Positions 1 through 6,555 are shown, counted from the stretch's first letter. The stretch is 8,769 bases of DNA from an uncultured Oscillospiraceae bacterium (GCA_905234005.1 CAJOFW010000124.1:1-8769), one strand, 5' to 3'. Program-made: numbers and translations. Notes: generated by a model from the letters alone, not told the origin.

Positions 1-592
1 CCGCTGGGCGGACACGGTCGCGGACGATCCCGCGTTCGCCGGCGTCGCCGGAAACCGCGGCACGACCGAAACCGAGACGCCGAACACACCCCTCGGCGCG
101 CCGTACCGGGACGTCAGCCCGCTTGCGCGCTATCCGGGCTATTCCGATATCCACATCGACGGCGAACGGGCGGGCGTGTGGTTCACGGCGGTGCACCGCC
201 GCTACCGCTATCCGGAATTTGACGGCGAGACGTTCCTGACCCCCGCCGTCGTCTGGAACCGCATGGCCCGGGACGGCCTTAAAGTGCGGGTGTTCGACGA
301 GATCATCTGGGTCTGCCGCTACCGCGCCGACGGCCTGACCGCGCAGGGGAGTATGCGCTTTATCCAAAACCCCCGGGGCCACGGCCTGTGGCTCCGGGAG
401 ATGGCGGAGGCCATGGGTTGGCCGCGCCGGCGGGTGCGCCGGATGTGGTACACCTACTGCTGCGATCATATGTCCTGCGAACCGGCGTACCGTCTGACCG
501 CCCGCCGGTGCGCGGAGTACATCGGCGCGCCGTACGCGTTCACGCTGGCCGTGGCGGCGCTGCGGCGGCTGAAGGGAGGCAAACCGGCGTGA
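1..592 (+). CDS. Family 2 glycosyltransferase, C-terminal part (5' end outside window)
   Basis: The frame is open from the window edge (first full codon at base 2) to TGA at 590-592, giving the last 196 residues. The region around bases 200-340 reads YRYPEFDGETF, then a VVWNR segment, then FDEIIWVCRYRADGLT. This is the C-terminal portion of GT-A fold family 2 glycosyltransferases, where the acceptor-side helix is followed by a 'DE-hhhVC-Y--DGLT' segment. The nucleotide-binding N-terminus and DXD motif lie upstream and cannot be checked. The tail is rich in Arg and aromatic residues. The stop overlaps the next start as GTGA (589-592), so the two are probably translationally coupled. Expected role: transfer of a sugar from an NDP-sugar to a growing surface glycan at the cytoplasmic face of the membrane. 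Donor and acceptor are not predictable. An internal GTG at 176 is not needed as a start, because the frame continues upstream with coherent sequence. Confidence 0.78.
   Translation, partial: RWADTVADDPAFAGVAGNRGTTETETPNTPLGAPYRDVSPLARYPGYSDIHIDGERAGVWFTAVHRRYRYPEFDGETFLTPAVVWNRMARDGLKVRVFDEIIWVCRYRADGLTAQGSMRFIQNPRGHGLWLREMAEAMGWPRRRVRRMWYTYCCDHMSCEPAYRLTARRCAEYIGAPYAFTLAVAALRRLKGGKPA
574..592 (+). promoter_or_regulatory. Ribosome binding site and GTGA stop/start overlap for the DUF115-like gene
   Basis: GGGAGG at 574-579 sits 9 nt before GTG 589, which overlaps the upstream TGA (590-592). This decides the GTG start: the open frame extends further upstream, but no candidate there has comparable spacing. 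The same GTGA overlap recurs at kdsA/kdsD. Confidence 0.7.
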
Positions 593-1443
593 TCCATCCG
601 CTTCTTTCCATACAGGCCCGGACGCAGACCTTTCTTCTGCGTCACTTCCGCCTGACCCGGCACGGCCGGTATATGCGCAAAATCCACAACACCCACCTCG
701 GCGAGAGCTGCTTCGTCATCGGCAACGGCCCGAGCCTCACGGCGGCCGATCTGACCGCTTTGCACGACAACCATATCGACACCTTCGCGGTGAACCGCAT
801 CTTCAAAATCTTCCCCGACACCCCGTGGCGGCCCACGTACTATGTCAGCACCGACGCGGTGCTCATCCGCGGCATACTCGACGAGGTGAACGCGATGCCG
901 GCGCCGGACAAATTCATCCCCCTGCAGAACCGGTACTACCTCGGCGTGAAGGTGCGCGGGGCGCACCACTTCTTCCGCAACGACCGCCGCGAGAACGACC
1001 CGCCCGGCGGCTTCTCGCTCGACTGCGCCGATCAGGTCAATATGCGCGGCACGGTCACGATCGCCTGCGTCCAGCTCGCGATGCACATGGGCTACCGGCA
1101 CATTTACCTTCTCGGCGTCGACCACAGCTTCGACCGCGTCGTCACCGAGACGGGCGAGGTCGTCGTCGACCCCTCCGTGCGGAACTACTTCTGCGCGGGC
1201 TACGACGACGACGTGAAGGACGAGGTGCGGCACGATCTCGGTACGACGACCCGGGCCTACCGTGACCTGCGCCGCTTCTGCGACGCAAACGGCGTGAAGG
1301 TCATAAACGTCACCCGCCAGACAAAGCTCGACGTATTTGAAACCGCGTCGTTCGACGAGGTCGTCGCCGCCCTCTCCGGCGGCAGCGGCGCCGTATCCGG
1401 CGAACGCGGCGCTGTTTCCGGCGGCGGCCGCCGGGAGGCATGA
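589..1443 (+). CDS. DUF115 / MptE-like protein, possible CMP-sugar glycosyltransferase
   Basis: The product is 284 residues from the GTG at 589. A Rossmann-like N-terminal segment carries FVIGNGPSL (residues 42-50) followed by TFAVNRI. A second block, RGTVTIACVQLAMHMGYRH then IYLLGVDHSF (about 153-181), is followed by an aromatic/His region (YFCAGY, RHDLGTT) and GVKVINVT. This order (GNGPSL near the N-terminus, then a 'hA-A--hGY--IYL-G-D' block) is shared by DUF115/MptE-like proteins and, more distantly, by family GT42 sialyltransferases of the CstII type, as I recall them. MptE itself is an archaeal pterin enzyme, and nothing here suggests pterin metabolism. Position between a glycosyltransferase and a flippase, and upstream of a CMP-Kdo module, supports glycan work. 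Transfer from a CMP-sugar is inference. The last ~20 residues are a Ser/Gly/Arg repeat (see repeat at 1375) outside the fold. It ends by ATGA overlap with the flippase start. Confidence 0.7.
   Translation: MIHPLLSIQARTQTFLLRHFRLTRHGRYMRKIHNTHLGESCFVIGNGPSLTAADLTALHDNHIDTFAVNRIFKIFPDTPWRPTYYVSTDAVLIRGILDEVNAMPAPDKFIPLQNRYYLGVKVRGAHHFFRNDRRENDPPGGFSLDCADQVNMRGTVTIACVQLAMHMGYRHIYLLGVDHSFDRVVTETGEVVVDPSVRNYFCAGYDDDVKDEVRHDLGTTTRAYRDLRRFCDANGVKVINVTRQTKLDVFETASFDEVVAALSGGSGAVSGERGAVSGGGRREA
1375..1432 (+). repeat. 21-bp imperfect tandem repeat (about 2.7 copies) in the 3' end of the DUF115-like gene
   Basis: Copies start at 1375, 1396 and 1417, each beginning TCCGGCG. They encode the heptads SGGSGAV and SGERGAV, then a partial SGGGR. 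The period is a multiple of three, so the frame is kept. It lies directly before the flippase ribosome binding site (GGGAGG, 1433-1438). Confidence 0.7.
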
Positions 1444-2800
1444 TGGAGCGTTCATCCAGAAAGAGCCAGCTCGGGCCGGGGATGCTTCTGAGCTATATAA
1501 ACGTCGGCCTCGGCGTTCTGGTACCGGTCTTCTATACGCCGGTCATGCTCTCGCTGCTCGGCCAGAGCGAATACGGGCTTTACAAGCTGGCGGGCAGCAC
1601 GACGAGCTATCTCTCCCTGATGGCGTTCGGCGTCGGCTCCGCCGTGACGCGGTATCTCATCCGGGCGCGGACGGAGGGCGGCGCGGAGGCGGAGGCGAAC
1701 ACCCTCGGCCTGTTCTGTGTGATCTTCCGCGTCATCGCGGCGCTGACGGCGGCGGCGGGCGTCGGCCTCGTGCTCCTCCTCGGCCCTCTGTACGGCGGCT
1801 CGCTGACGGCGGCGGAGCTTGCCCGTATGCGTATCCTCACGGCGATTCTGGCGGCGAATATGGCCGTGAGCTTTCTCGCGTCGGCGTACAGCGCGGCGGC
1901 GACGGCGCACGAGCGGTTTGTGTTCATCCAGACCGTGAACATCCTCACGACGGCCGGCGTGCCGCTCATAAACCTCGCCCTGCTGCTTCTCGGCTTCCGC
2001 TCGGTCGCGCTGGCTGTTTCGTCGCTGGGCGTAAACGTCCTCGTCCGGGGCGTGTACGCGGTCTACGTCCGCCGGGCGCTCGGGCTGCGGCCCCGGTACG
2101 CGGCCATGCCGTCCGGCCTTCTGCGGGAGATTCTCGCGTTCTCGTTCTGGGTGTTCGTCGGCGGCGTCGTCGGCCAGCTCTACAACGCCGCCGACATGGT
2201 CATCATCGGCGCGACGCCGTCTCTCGCGGCCGTCGGCGCGGCGGTGTACAGCCTCGGCTACACGTTCCCGAACCTCCTGTTCGCCCTCGCGCAGGTGACG
2301 CCGGGGCTGTTCATGCCGGCGGTGAACCGGCTCGTGTTCTCCGGCGCTTCGGACGGCGAGCTGACCGACCTCGTCATCCGCGTCGGACGGCTGCAGGCGT
2401 ACATCGTCGCGCTGACGGTGTCCGGCTTCATCGCGTTCGGACGGCCCTTTCTCGAATTCTACGCGGGGCCGGCCTATCGCGGCGCATACGCGGTCGCGGT
2501 CATCGTCATGGTGCCGAACTGCGTCCCGCTCGTACAGAGCGCCGCCCACAGCGTCCTGCAGGCGAAAAATATGCACCGCTTCCGCTCCCTCGTATACCTC
2601 GCCATCGCGGCGCTGAACGTCGCGCTCACGATCCCGCTCGTGCGATTATACGGCGTCGTCGGCGCGGCGATCCCGACCGGCGGGGCGTACCTTCTCGGCA
2701 ACGGACTCATCCTGAACCTCTACTACCACCGCCGCGTCGGTCTCGACATCCCCCGCTTCTGGCGGGCCGTCGGCCCCGTCTTCGCGCCGGCGGCGGCTTT
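1440..2800 (+). CDS. Wzx/MATE-type polysaccharide flippase, 3' end lost
   Basis: A polytopic membrane protein of the MOP superfamily (oligosaccharide flippase type), expected to move lipid-linked glycan units across the membrane. The N-terminus has LLSYINVGLGVLVPVFYTP, then LLGQSEYGLYKLAGS, typical of these flippases. About twelve hydrophobic segments follow, near residues 17-38, 52-70, 88-113, 132-152, 162-184, 186-207, 230-247, 262-285, 318-336, 350-366, 383-400 and 403-428. After GLDIPRFWRAVGPVFAPAAA (to about base 2797) the resemblance stops, where related proteins continue for roughly 60-80 more residues with two more helices. No flippase-like continuation appears in the other two frames. 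The frame has no stop until 4800-4802, but everything beyond ~2800 is an out-of-frame reading of the promoter gap, hydrolase and kdsB. The end given is where homology ceases, not a stop codon. GGGAGG (1433-1438) is better spaced for ATG 1443 than for ATG 1440. Confidence 0.72.
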
Positions 2801-2820
2801 GCGCCATGCTTTGCGCATCG
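2797..2820 (+). repeat. 12-bp tandem repeat at the flippase break point
   Basis: CTTTGCGCCATG (2797-2808) is followed by CTTTGCGCATCG (2809-2820). The second copy supplies the -35 element of the promoter. It begins exactly where flippase-like sequence ends, so it may mark the rearrangement junction. Confidence 0.55.
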
Positions 2821-2838
2821 GCGAATCTGTGCTATACT
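2811..2838 (+). promoter_or_regulatory. Sigma-70/sigma-A type promoter for the hydrolase-kds operon
   Basis: TTGCGC (2811-2816), a 16-nt spacer, and TATACT (2833-2838) preceded by TGC, an extended -10 (TG one base upstream). Transcription would start near 2844-2846, leaving a leader of about 105 nt before ATG 2950. This A/T-rich patch stands out in the surrounding G+C-rich sequence. It would drive hydrolase, kdsB, kdsA, kdsD, kdsC, vanZ-like and the ABC gene as one unit, since no other promoter or terminator is visible between them. No operator is recognised. Confidence 0.6.
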
Positions 2839-2857
2839 ATACCGGACCAGACCGGCA

Positions 2858-2893
2858 GCCGGGTTCTGTCATTCCGCCGGGTTCTCTTTCCGA
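2858..2893 (+). repeat. Short direct repeat in the hydrolase leader
   Basis: GCCGGGTTCT occurs at 2858-2867 and 2876-2885, 18 bp apart, in the transcribed leader. The remaining bases of each unit are only partly alike. No terminator-like hairpin with a T run is seen, and function is unknown. Confidence 0.4.
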
Positions 2894-2949
2894 ACCGCGT
2901 ACACGCCCTGCACACCGGACAATATCCCACGAAAACAGAGTGAGTCTCC

Positions 2950-4725
2950 ATGATCGTATTTCTCCGCATCGCCGGCGCGCTCGCCGCGCTGTATCTTCTT
3001 CTGACGCTTCTCATATTCGAGCTTGCGTTCCGCCGGTTCTCCGGCGCGTTCGACCCGTTCCGGTCGATGACCCACGCCACGGACAGGCTGCTCGGCCCCT
3101 TCGAGGCGCTGCTGTCGCAGGAGCGGTCGTGGTTTGCGGACGCGGATCACGACACGGTGTACATCACCGCCCGGGACGGCGTCCGTCTGTGCGCCTCGGT
3201 GTACGAAAACCCCGCCGCCCGGGGCGTGCTCATCGCCTGCCACGGCTACCGGGGCAGCGGCCCCCGCGATTTCTGCGCGGCGGCGCACCTGTACTTCGAC
3301 CGGGGCATGACCGTCGTGCTGCTCGACCAGCGCGCCCACGGCCGCAGCGGCGGGAAATACATCACGTTCGGCGTGCGCGAGAGCGAGGACGCGCAGGACT
3401 GGTGCCGGTACGCCGGGGAGCGCTGGCCCGACAAGCCCGTCATCCTCGCCGGCATATCCATGGGCGCGGGCGCGGTGCTGCTGGCGGCGGACGGTCTGCC
3501 CGGCAGCGTCGCCGCCCTGCTCGCGGACTGCGGCTTCTCCAGCCCCTACGAGGAGGTTCAATACGTCGCGGGCCGTCTCATCCGCCCGCCGGTCAGGCCG
3601 CTGGTGCCCGGCGTGGCGCTCTGGTGCCGCGTCCTGGGCCGCTTCGACCTCCGCGAGAAGGACGCCCGGCGGGCGCTGGCGCATACGGACAAACCCGTGT
3701 TCTTCATCCACGGCGAGGCCGACGAGCTGGTGCCGCCGTCGTGCTCGCGGGACAATCAGGCCGCCTGCGCCGCGCCGTCGGCGCTGTTCACGGTGCCCGG
3801 CGCGGCCCACGGCCTGAGCTACCTCGCAGACAACCCCGGCTACATCCGCGCCCTCGACTCGTTCCTCCGGGCCTTCGTCCCCGCCCTCGCGCCGGACGAT
3901 ACCCCGGCGGACAGCGCCACAGCGGACGACACCCCGCGCCACAGCGGACGACACCCCGGCGGACAACGAAACGAACAGGGAGGACGTCCCATGAAAATCG
4001 TCGGCATGATCCCCGCCCGGGGCGGCTCCACGCGCTATCCGGGCAAGCCCCTCGCGCCGCTGTGCGGAAAGCCCATGCTCTACTGGGTCTGGAAGCACGC
4101 GGGCGAGGTAACCGTCTTCGACGCGCTCTACGTCGCGACCGACAGCGACGAGATACGCCGCGCCGCCGAAGCGTTCGGCGCGGACGTTCTCATGACCTCG
4201 CCCGACTGCGAGACCGCGACCGAGCGTCTCTGGGAGGTATCCCGCAAGGTCCCCGCCGACCTCTACGTCATGGTGAACGGCGACGAGCCGCTCGTGACGG
4301 CGGCGGACATCGTAAAATGCATTCCCCCGTCGCTCCCGGACGACGGCTTCTACGTCTCGAATCTCATGACGGACTTCTCGAACCCGGTCGAGGTCGTCGA
4401 CCCGACGAACCTCAAGATCGTCACGAACGCCGACGGCGTGTGCCTGTTCATCTCCCGTGCGCCGATCCCGTTCCCGAAGGGCGATATGGACTACGTCTAT
4501 CAGAAATTCGTCGGCGTCGGCGCGTTCACCCCGGCGGCGCTCGAATTCTACCACGCGACCCCACGCGGCCCGGTCGAAAAAATCGAGGAAAACGACTCGT
4601 TTCGATTCATCGAGAACCGGCGCGACTGCTATTATATCAACGCCCACTGCAGGACGCTCTCCGTCGACACGCCGAAGGACCGCGAGGCGGTGGAGCGCCA
4701 TATGCTCGCGTCCGGCATGGCGTGA
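2950..4725 (+). CDS. Membrane-anchored alpha/beta hydrolase read in frame into kdsB (591-codon fusion)
   Basis: From ATG 2950 the frame runs without a stop through the hydrolase and kdsB to TGA 4723-4725. Residues 4-25 form one hydrophobic segment, a signal anchor or uncleaved leader. An alpha/beta hydrolase domain follows (about 70-310): oxyanion region CHGYRGS (97-103), nucleophile elbow GISMGAG with Ser170, acid Asp258 in HGEADELVPP, and His287 in GAAHGLS. This is a complete catalytic triad of the serine aminopeptidase-like/YqkD-like type; the substrate is unknown. Residues ~313-347 are a low-complexity linker (DDTP repeats, then GRHPGG) made by a tandem repeat, and Met348 is the kdsB start. 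The fusion looks recent: removing one copy of the perfect 22-bp duplication at 3915-3958 would end a 340-residue hydrolase at TGA 3992-3994, overlapping the kdsB ATG. The start has only a weak purine stretch upstream. An indel error in the sequence is an alternative explanation. Confidence 0.72.
   Translation: MIVFLRIAGALAALYLLLTLLIFELAFRRFSGAFDPFRSMTHATDRLLGPFEALLSQERSWFADADHDTVYITARDGVRLCASVYENPAARGVLIACHGYRGSGPRDFCAAAHLYFDRGMTVVLLDQRAHGRSGGKYITFGVRESEDAQDWCRYAGERWPDKPVILAGISMGAGAVLLAADGLPGSVAALLADCGFSSPYEEVQYVAGRLIRPPVRPLVPGVALWCRVLGRFDLREKDARRALAHTDKPVFFIHGEADELVPPSCSRDNQAACAAPSALFTVPGAAHGLSYLADNPGYIRALDSFLRAFVPALAPDDTPADSATADDTPRHSGRHPGGQRNEQGGRPMKIVGMIPARGGSTRYPGKPLAPLCGKPMLYWVWKHAGEVTVFDALYVATDSDEIRRAAEAFGADVLMTSPDCETATERLWEVSRKVPADLYVMVNGDEPLVTAADIVKCIPPSLPDDGFYVSNLMTDFSNPVEVVDPTNLKIVTNADGVCLFISRAPIPFPKGDMDYVYQKFVGVGAFTPAALEFYHATPRGPVEKIEENDSFRFIENRRDCYYINAHCRTLSVDTPKDREAVERHMLASGMA
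3893..3965 (+). repeat. Tandem repeat with a perfect 22-bp duplication at the hydrolase/kdsB junction
   Basis: A 14-bp core, CGGACGAYACCCCG, occurs at 3893, 3923 and 3945. Bases 3915-3936 and 3937-3958 are identical over 22 bp. The outer copies also share the following GCGGACA. The first two cores are read as DDTP, but the third is read one frame off as GRHPGG. That is direct evidence that the 22-bp unit (22 = 1 mod 3) changed the frame. Confidence 0.85.
3991..4725 (+). CDS. kdsB: CMP-Kdo synthetase-like (3-deoxy-manno-octulosonate) cytidylyltransferase
   Basis: The product is 244 residues, the usual KdsB length (about 245). It would activate Kdo with CTP to CMP-Kdo and pyrophosphate in the cytoplasm. 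The N-terminal nucleotide-binding motif is IPAR..STRYPGKPL (residues 7-21, Arg10 and Arg15). TATERLWEV (76-83 region) matches the family 'SGTERLAEV'. GDEP (97-100) holds the expected metal-binding Asp98, and VDTPKD (Asp226) the second metal ligand. Differences from E. coli KdsB: NGDEP instead of QGDEP, KFVGVGAFT where the enterobacterial enzyme has RHLGIYGYR, and an EKIEENDSFRFIEN segment. The sugar could therefore be Kdo or a related ulosonate; the adjacent kdsA, kdsD and kdsC argue for Kdo. AGGGAGGA (3977-3984), 6 nt before ATG 3991, supports independent initiation, although the same frame is also open from the hydrolase upstream. Confidence 0.83.
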   Translation: MKIVGMIPARGGSTRYPGKPLAPLCGKPMLYWVWKHAGEVTVFDALYVATDSDEIRRAAEAFGADVLMTSPDCETATERLWEVSRKVPADLYVMVNGDEPLVTAADIVKCIPPSLPDDGFYVSNLMTDFSNPVEVVDPTNLKIVTNADGVCLFISRAPIPFPKGDMDYVYQKFVGVGAFTPAALEFYHATPRGPVEKIEENDSFRFIENRRDCYYINAHCRTLSVDTPKDREAVERHMLASGMA

Positions 4726-4747
4726 GCGCCGCGGAAAGGAAACCGCC

Positions 4748-5518
4748 ATGTTCAGTCTCATCGCCGGCCCGTGCGTCATCGAGTCGGAGGCGCTCGTCAT
4801 GACCGTCGCCGAACGGATGAAGGCCGTCACGGACGCGCTCGGCGTCCCCTATACGTTCAAGGCGTCGTTTGACAAGGCAAACCGCACGTCGCTGGGAAGC
4901 TTTCGCGGCCCCGGCGTCGACGAGGGCCTGCGCATCCTGCGCCGGGTGCGGGACGAGCTGTCCCTGCCCGTGTGCACGGACATCCACGAGCCGTGGCAGG
5001 CCGACGCCGCCGCCGAGGTGTGCGACATCCTGCAGATCCCGGCGTTTCTCTGCCGCCAGACCGATCTTCTCGTCGCGGCGGCGAAAACGGGCCGGACGGT
5101 CAACATCAAAAAGGCGCAGTTTCTCGCCCCGTGGGACATGAAAAACTGCGTCGACAAGGTCGTCGCCTCCGGCAACCCGAACGTGATGGTGTGCGAGCGG
5201 GGCACGACGTTCGGCTACAACACCCTCGTCGTGGACATGACCGGCCTGCGTGTGATGAAATCCTTCGGCGTGCCCGTCATCTTCGACGCGACGCACGCCG
5301 TACAGCGGCCCGGCGGCAACGGCACGAGCACGGGCGGCAATCGCGCATACGTCGAATACCTCGCCAAGGCGGCGATCGCCGTCGGCGTGGACGGCCTGTT
5401 CATGGAGACGCACCCCGACCCCGACAGCGCCCTCTCCGACGGGCCGAACATGGTGCCCCTCGACGGGATGCATACGCTGCTGCAAAAGCTCATACGCGTA
5501 TACGAGGCGGTGCAGTGA
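4748..5518 (+). CDS. kdsA: 3-deoxy-8-phosphooctulonate (Kdo-8-phosphate) synthase
   Basis: The product is 256 residues, slightly shorter than E. coli KdsA (284) and close to compact KdsA proteins. It condenses phosphoenolpyruvate with D-arabinose-5-phosphate to Kdo-8-phosphate. Family motifs in order: IAGPCVIES (5-13), KASFDKANRTS (38-48), RGPGVDEGLRI (53-63), PAFLCRQTDL (98-107), NIKKAQFLAPWDMKN (109-123), ERGTTFGYN (130-138), FDATHAVQRPGG (169-180), LFMETHPDPDSALSDGPN (207-224). Cys9 in GPC is the hallmark of the metal-dependent KdsA class; the other expected ligands are His173, Glu210 and Asp221. The metal-independent class has Asn in place of the Cys. The KANRTS motif separates it from DAHP synthase and from sialic-acid synthases. 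GGAAAGGA (4733-4740) lies 7 nt before ATG 4748, 22 bases after the kdsB stop. Its stop overlaps the kdsD start as GTGA. Confidence 0.95.
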   Translation: MFSLIAGPCVIESEALVMTVAERMKAVTDALGVPYTFKASFDKANRTSLGSFRGPGVDEGLRILRRVRDELSLPVCTDIHEPWQADAAAEVCDILQIPAFLCRQTDLLVAAAKTGRTVNIKKAQFLAPWDMKNCVDKVVASGNPNVMVCERGTTFGYNTLVVDMTGLRVMKSFGVPVIFDATHAVQRPGGNGTSTGGNRAYVEYLAKAAIAVGVDGLFMETHPDPDSALSDGPNMVPLDGMHTLLQKLIRVYEAVQ

Positions 5519-6555
5519 CGGCGATGGACGACTCTCATATCACCCCCGTCACGGACGACGCTCCGTTCATCCCCGTCACGGACGACGCACAATTCACCCT
5601 CGGCGAGGCCCGCCGCGTCTTCGACACGGAGATCGCCGCCCTTGTGAAGACCCGGGACGCCCTCGGCGGCGATTTCGCCGCCCTCGCCGACCTGATCGGC
5701 GGCTGCCGGGGAAGGCTCGTCCTGACCGGCATCGGCAAGCCCGGCCACATCGCGAAAAAGCTCGCGGCGACGTTTGCGAGCCTCGGCATCCCGGCGTTCT
5801 ACCTGCACCCCGCCGAGGCGGCGCACGGCGACCTCGGCATCGTCGAGGCGGCGGACGTGGTGCTGCTCGTCAGCTACAGCGGCGAGAGCGAGGAGGTCAC
5901 CCGCCTTCTGCCCGCGCTGCGGGCGATCGGCTGCGTCACCGTCGCGATCACCGGAAACGGCGGCTCCACCCTCGCCCGGGGCTGCGGCCGGACATACGTC
6001 CTCCCGCCGTTTGACGAGGCGTGCTATATGGGCCTTGCGCCGACCTCGAGCACGACGGCGCTGCTCGTCCTCGGCGACGCCCTGGCCCTCGCGGTGTCCC
6101 GCTCCAAACGCTTCACCGCGAAGGATTACGGCCTTCTGCACCCCGCCGGGGCGCTCGGGCGGCGGCTCACCGTGCGCGTGCGCGATCTCATGCACGCGGG
6201 GACGGACAACGCCGTCGTCCGGGAGGGAAGCTCCCTGCGGGCGGCCATCGTGGAGATGAGCGCGAAGGGCCTGAGCATGGTCACGGTCACGGACGGCGAA
6301 GGCCGTCTGCGCGGCATCATCACGGACGGCGACCTGCGCCGGATGCTCGAACGCGGCGTGGACGTCTACGGCGAGGTCATCGACAGCGTCATGACCCGCT
6401 CGCCGCTCTTCACCGACGAGCGGGAGCTTGCCGTGAACGCCCTGCAGCGCATGACCGACCGGAAGATCACCTGTATGCCCGTCCTCGGCGAGGGCGGCGC
6501 CGTCACCGGCTCGCTTCTCATGCAGGACGTCATCAAGGCCGGCATCGTCCGCTGA
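5515..6555 (+). CDS. kdsD: D-arabinose-5-phosphate isomerase (KdsD/KpsF type: SIS plus two CBS domains)
   Basis: Interconverts ribulose-5-phosphate and arabinose-5-phosphate, the substrate of KdsA. The product is 346 residues from GTG 5515 (E. coli KdsD is 328). The SIS domain (about 60-200) has GIGKPGHIAKK (Lys75), FYLHPAEAAHGDLG (96-108), SYSGESEEV (Glu124), DEACYMGLAPTSSTT (Glu168) and LLHPAGALGR (His209). As I recall, Lys, two Glu and His at these positions are the functional residues of E. coli KdsD. Two CBS domains follow (about 222-285, with TDGDLRRMLERGVDV, and 290-346). GTG 5515 overlaps the kdsA stop (GTGA) and has GAGG 7 nt upstream (5504-5507); ATG 5524 is the alternative. The first ~25 residues contain a 9-residue duplication, PVTDDAPFI then PVTDDAQFT, and are not part of the fold. 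KpsF and GutQ are paralogues with the same reaction; context favours Kdo synthesis. Confidence 0.93.
   Translation: MTAMDDSHITPVTDDAPFIPVTDDAQFTLGEARRVFDTEIAALVKTRDALGGDFAALADLIGGCRGRLVLTGIGKPGHIAKKLAATFASLGIPAFYLHPAEAAHGDLGIVEAADVVLLVSYSGESEEVTRLLPALRAIGCVTVAITGNGGSTLARGCGRTYVLPPFDEACYMGLAPTSSTTALLVLGDALALAVSRSKRFTAKDYGLLHPAGALGRRLTVRVRDLMHAGTDNAVVREGSSLRAAIVEMSAKGLSMVTVTDGEGRLRGIITDGDLRRMLERGVDVYGEVIDSVMTRSPLFTDERELAVNALQRMTDRKITCMPVLGEGGAVTGSLLMQDVIKAGIVR
5544..5597 (+). repeat. 27-bp tandem duplication at the 5' end of kdsD
   Basis: Bases 5544-5570 and 5571-5597 share their first 18 bp (CCCCGTCACGGACGACGC) and diverge after that. The frame is preserved and adds a second PVTDDA unit to the N-terminal extension of KdsD. 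Confidence 0.75.

Noticed and set aside
589..1443. True archaeal-type MptE pterin diphosphokinase
   Set aside because: Only the general domain name fits; no pterin pathway gene is nearby and the context is glycan assembly.
466..1455. Antisense open frame opposite the DUF115-like gene
   Set aside because: No motifs and shadow-like composition; the + strand frame has conserved GNGPSL and IYLLGVD blocks and coupled start and stop.
2840..2949. Riboswitch or terminator in the hydrolase leader
   Set aside because: Only short direct repeats and a 4-bp stem (CCGG-CAG-CCGG) are visible; there is no T run and no recognisable aptamer.
1440..4802. A single 1120-residue flippase fusion protein
   Set aside because: The frame is formally open, but beyond ~2800 it reads Arg/Pro-rich shadow sequence across the hydrolase and kdsB, whose true frame has complete motifs. 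Only the flippase part is credible.
2869..4830. Long antisense open frame (653 codons)
   Set aside because: Composition is Arg/Val/Ala/His-rich with no recognisable motif. It mirrors the codon bias of the + strand genes, as expected at high G+C.
4748..5518. Sialic-acid synthase (NeuB) or DAHP synthase instead of KdsA
   Set aside because: KANRTS, IKKAQFLAPWDMKN and FDATHAVQRPGG are KdsA motifs, and no SAF (antifreeze-like) domain of NeuB is present.
4637..6195. Antisense open frames opposite kdsA and kdsD
   Set aside because: Both + strand genes have full catalytic signatures; the antisense products are shadow sequences without domains.
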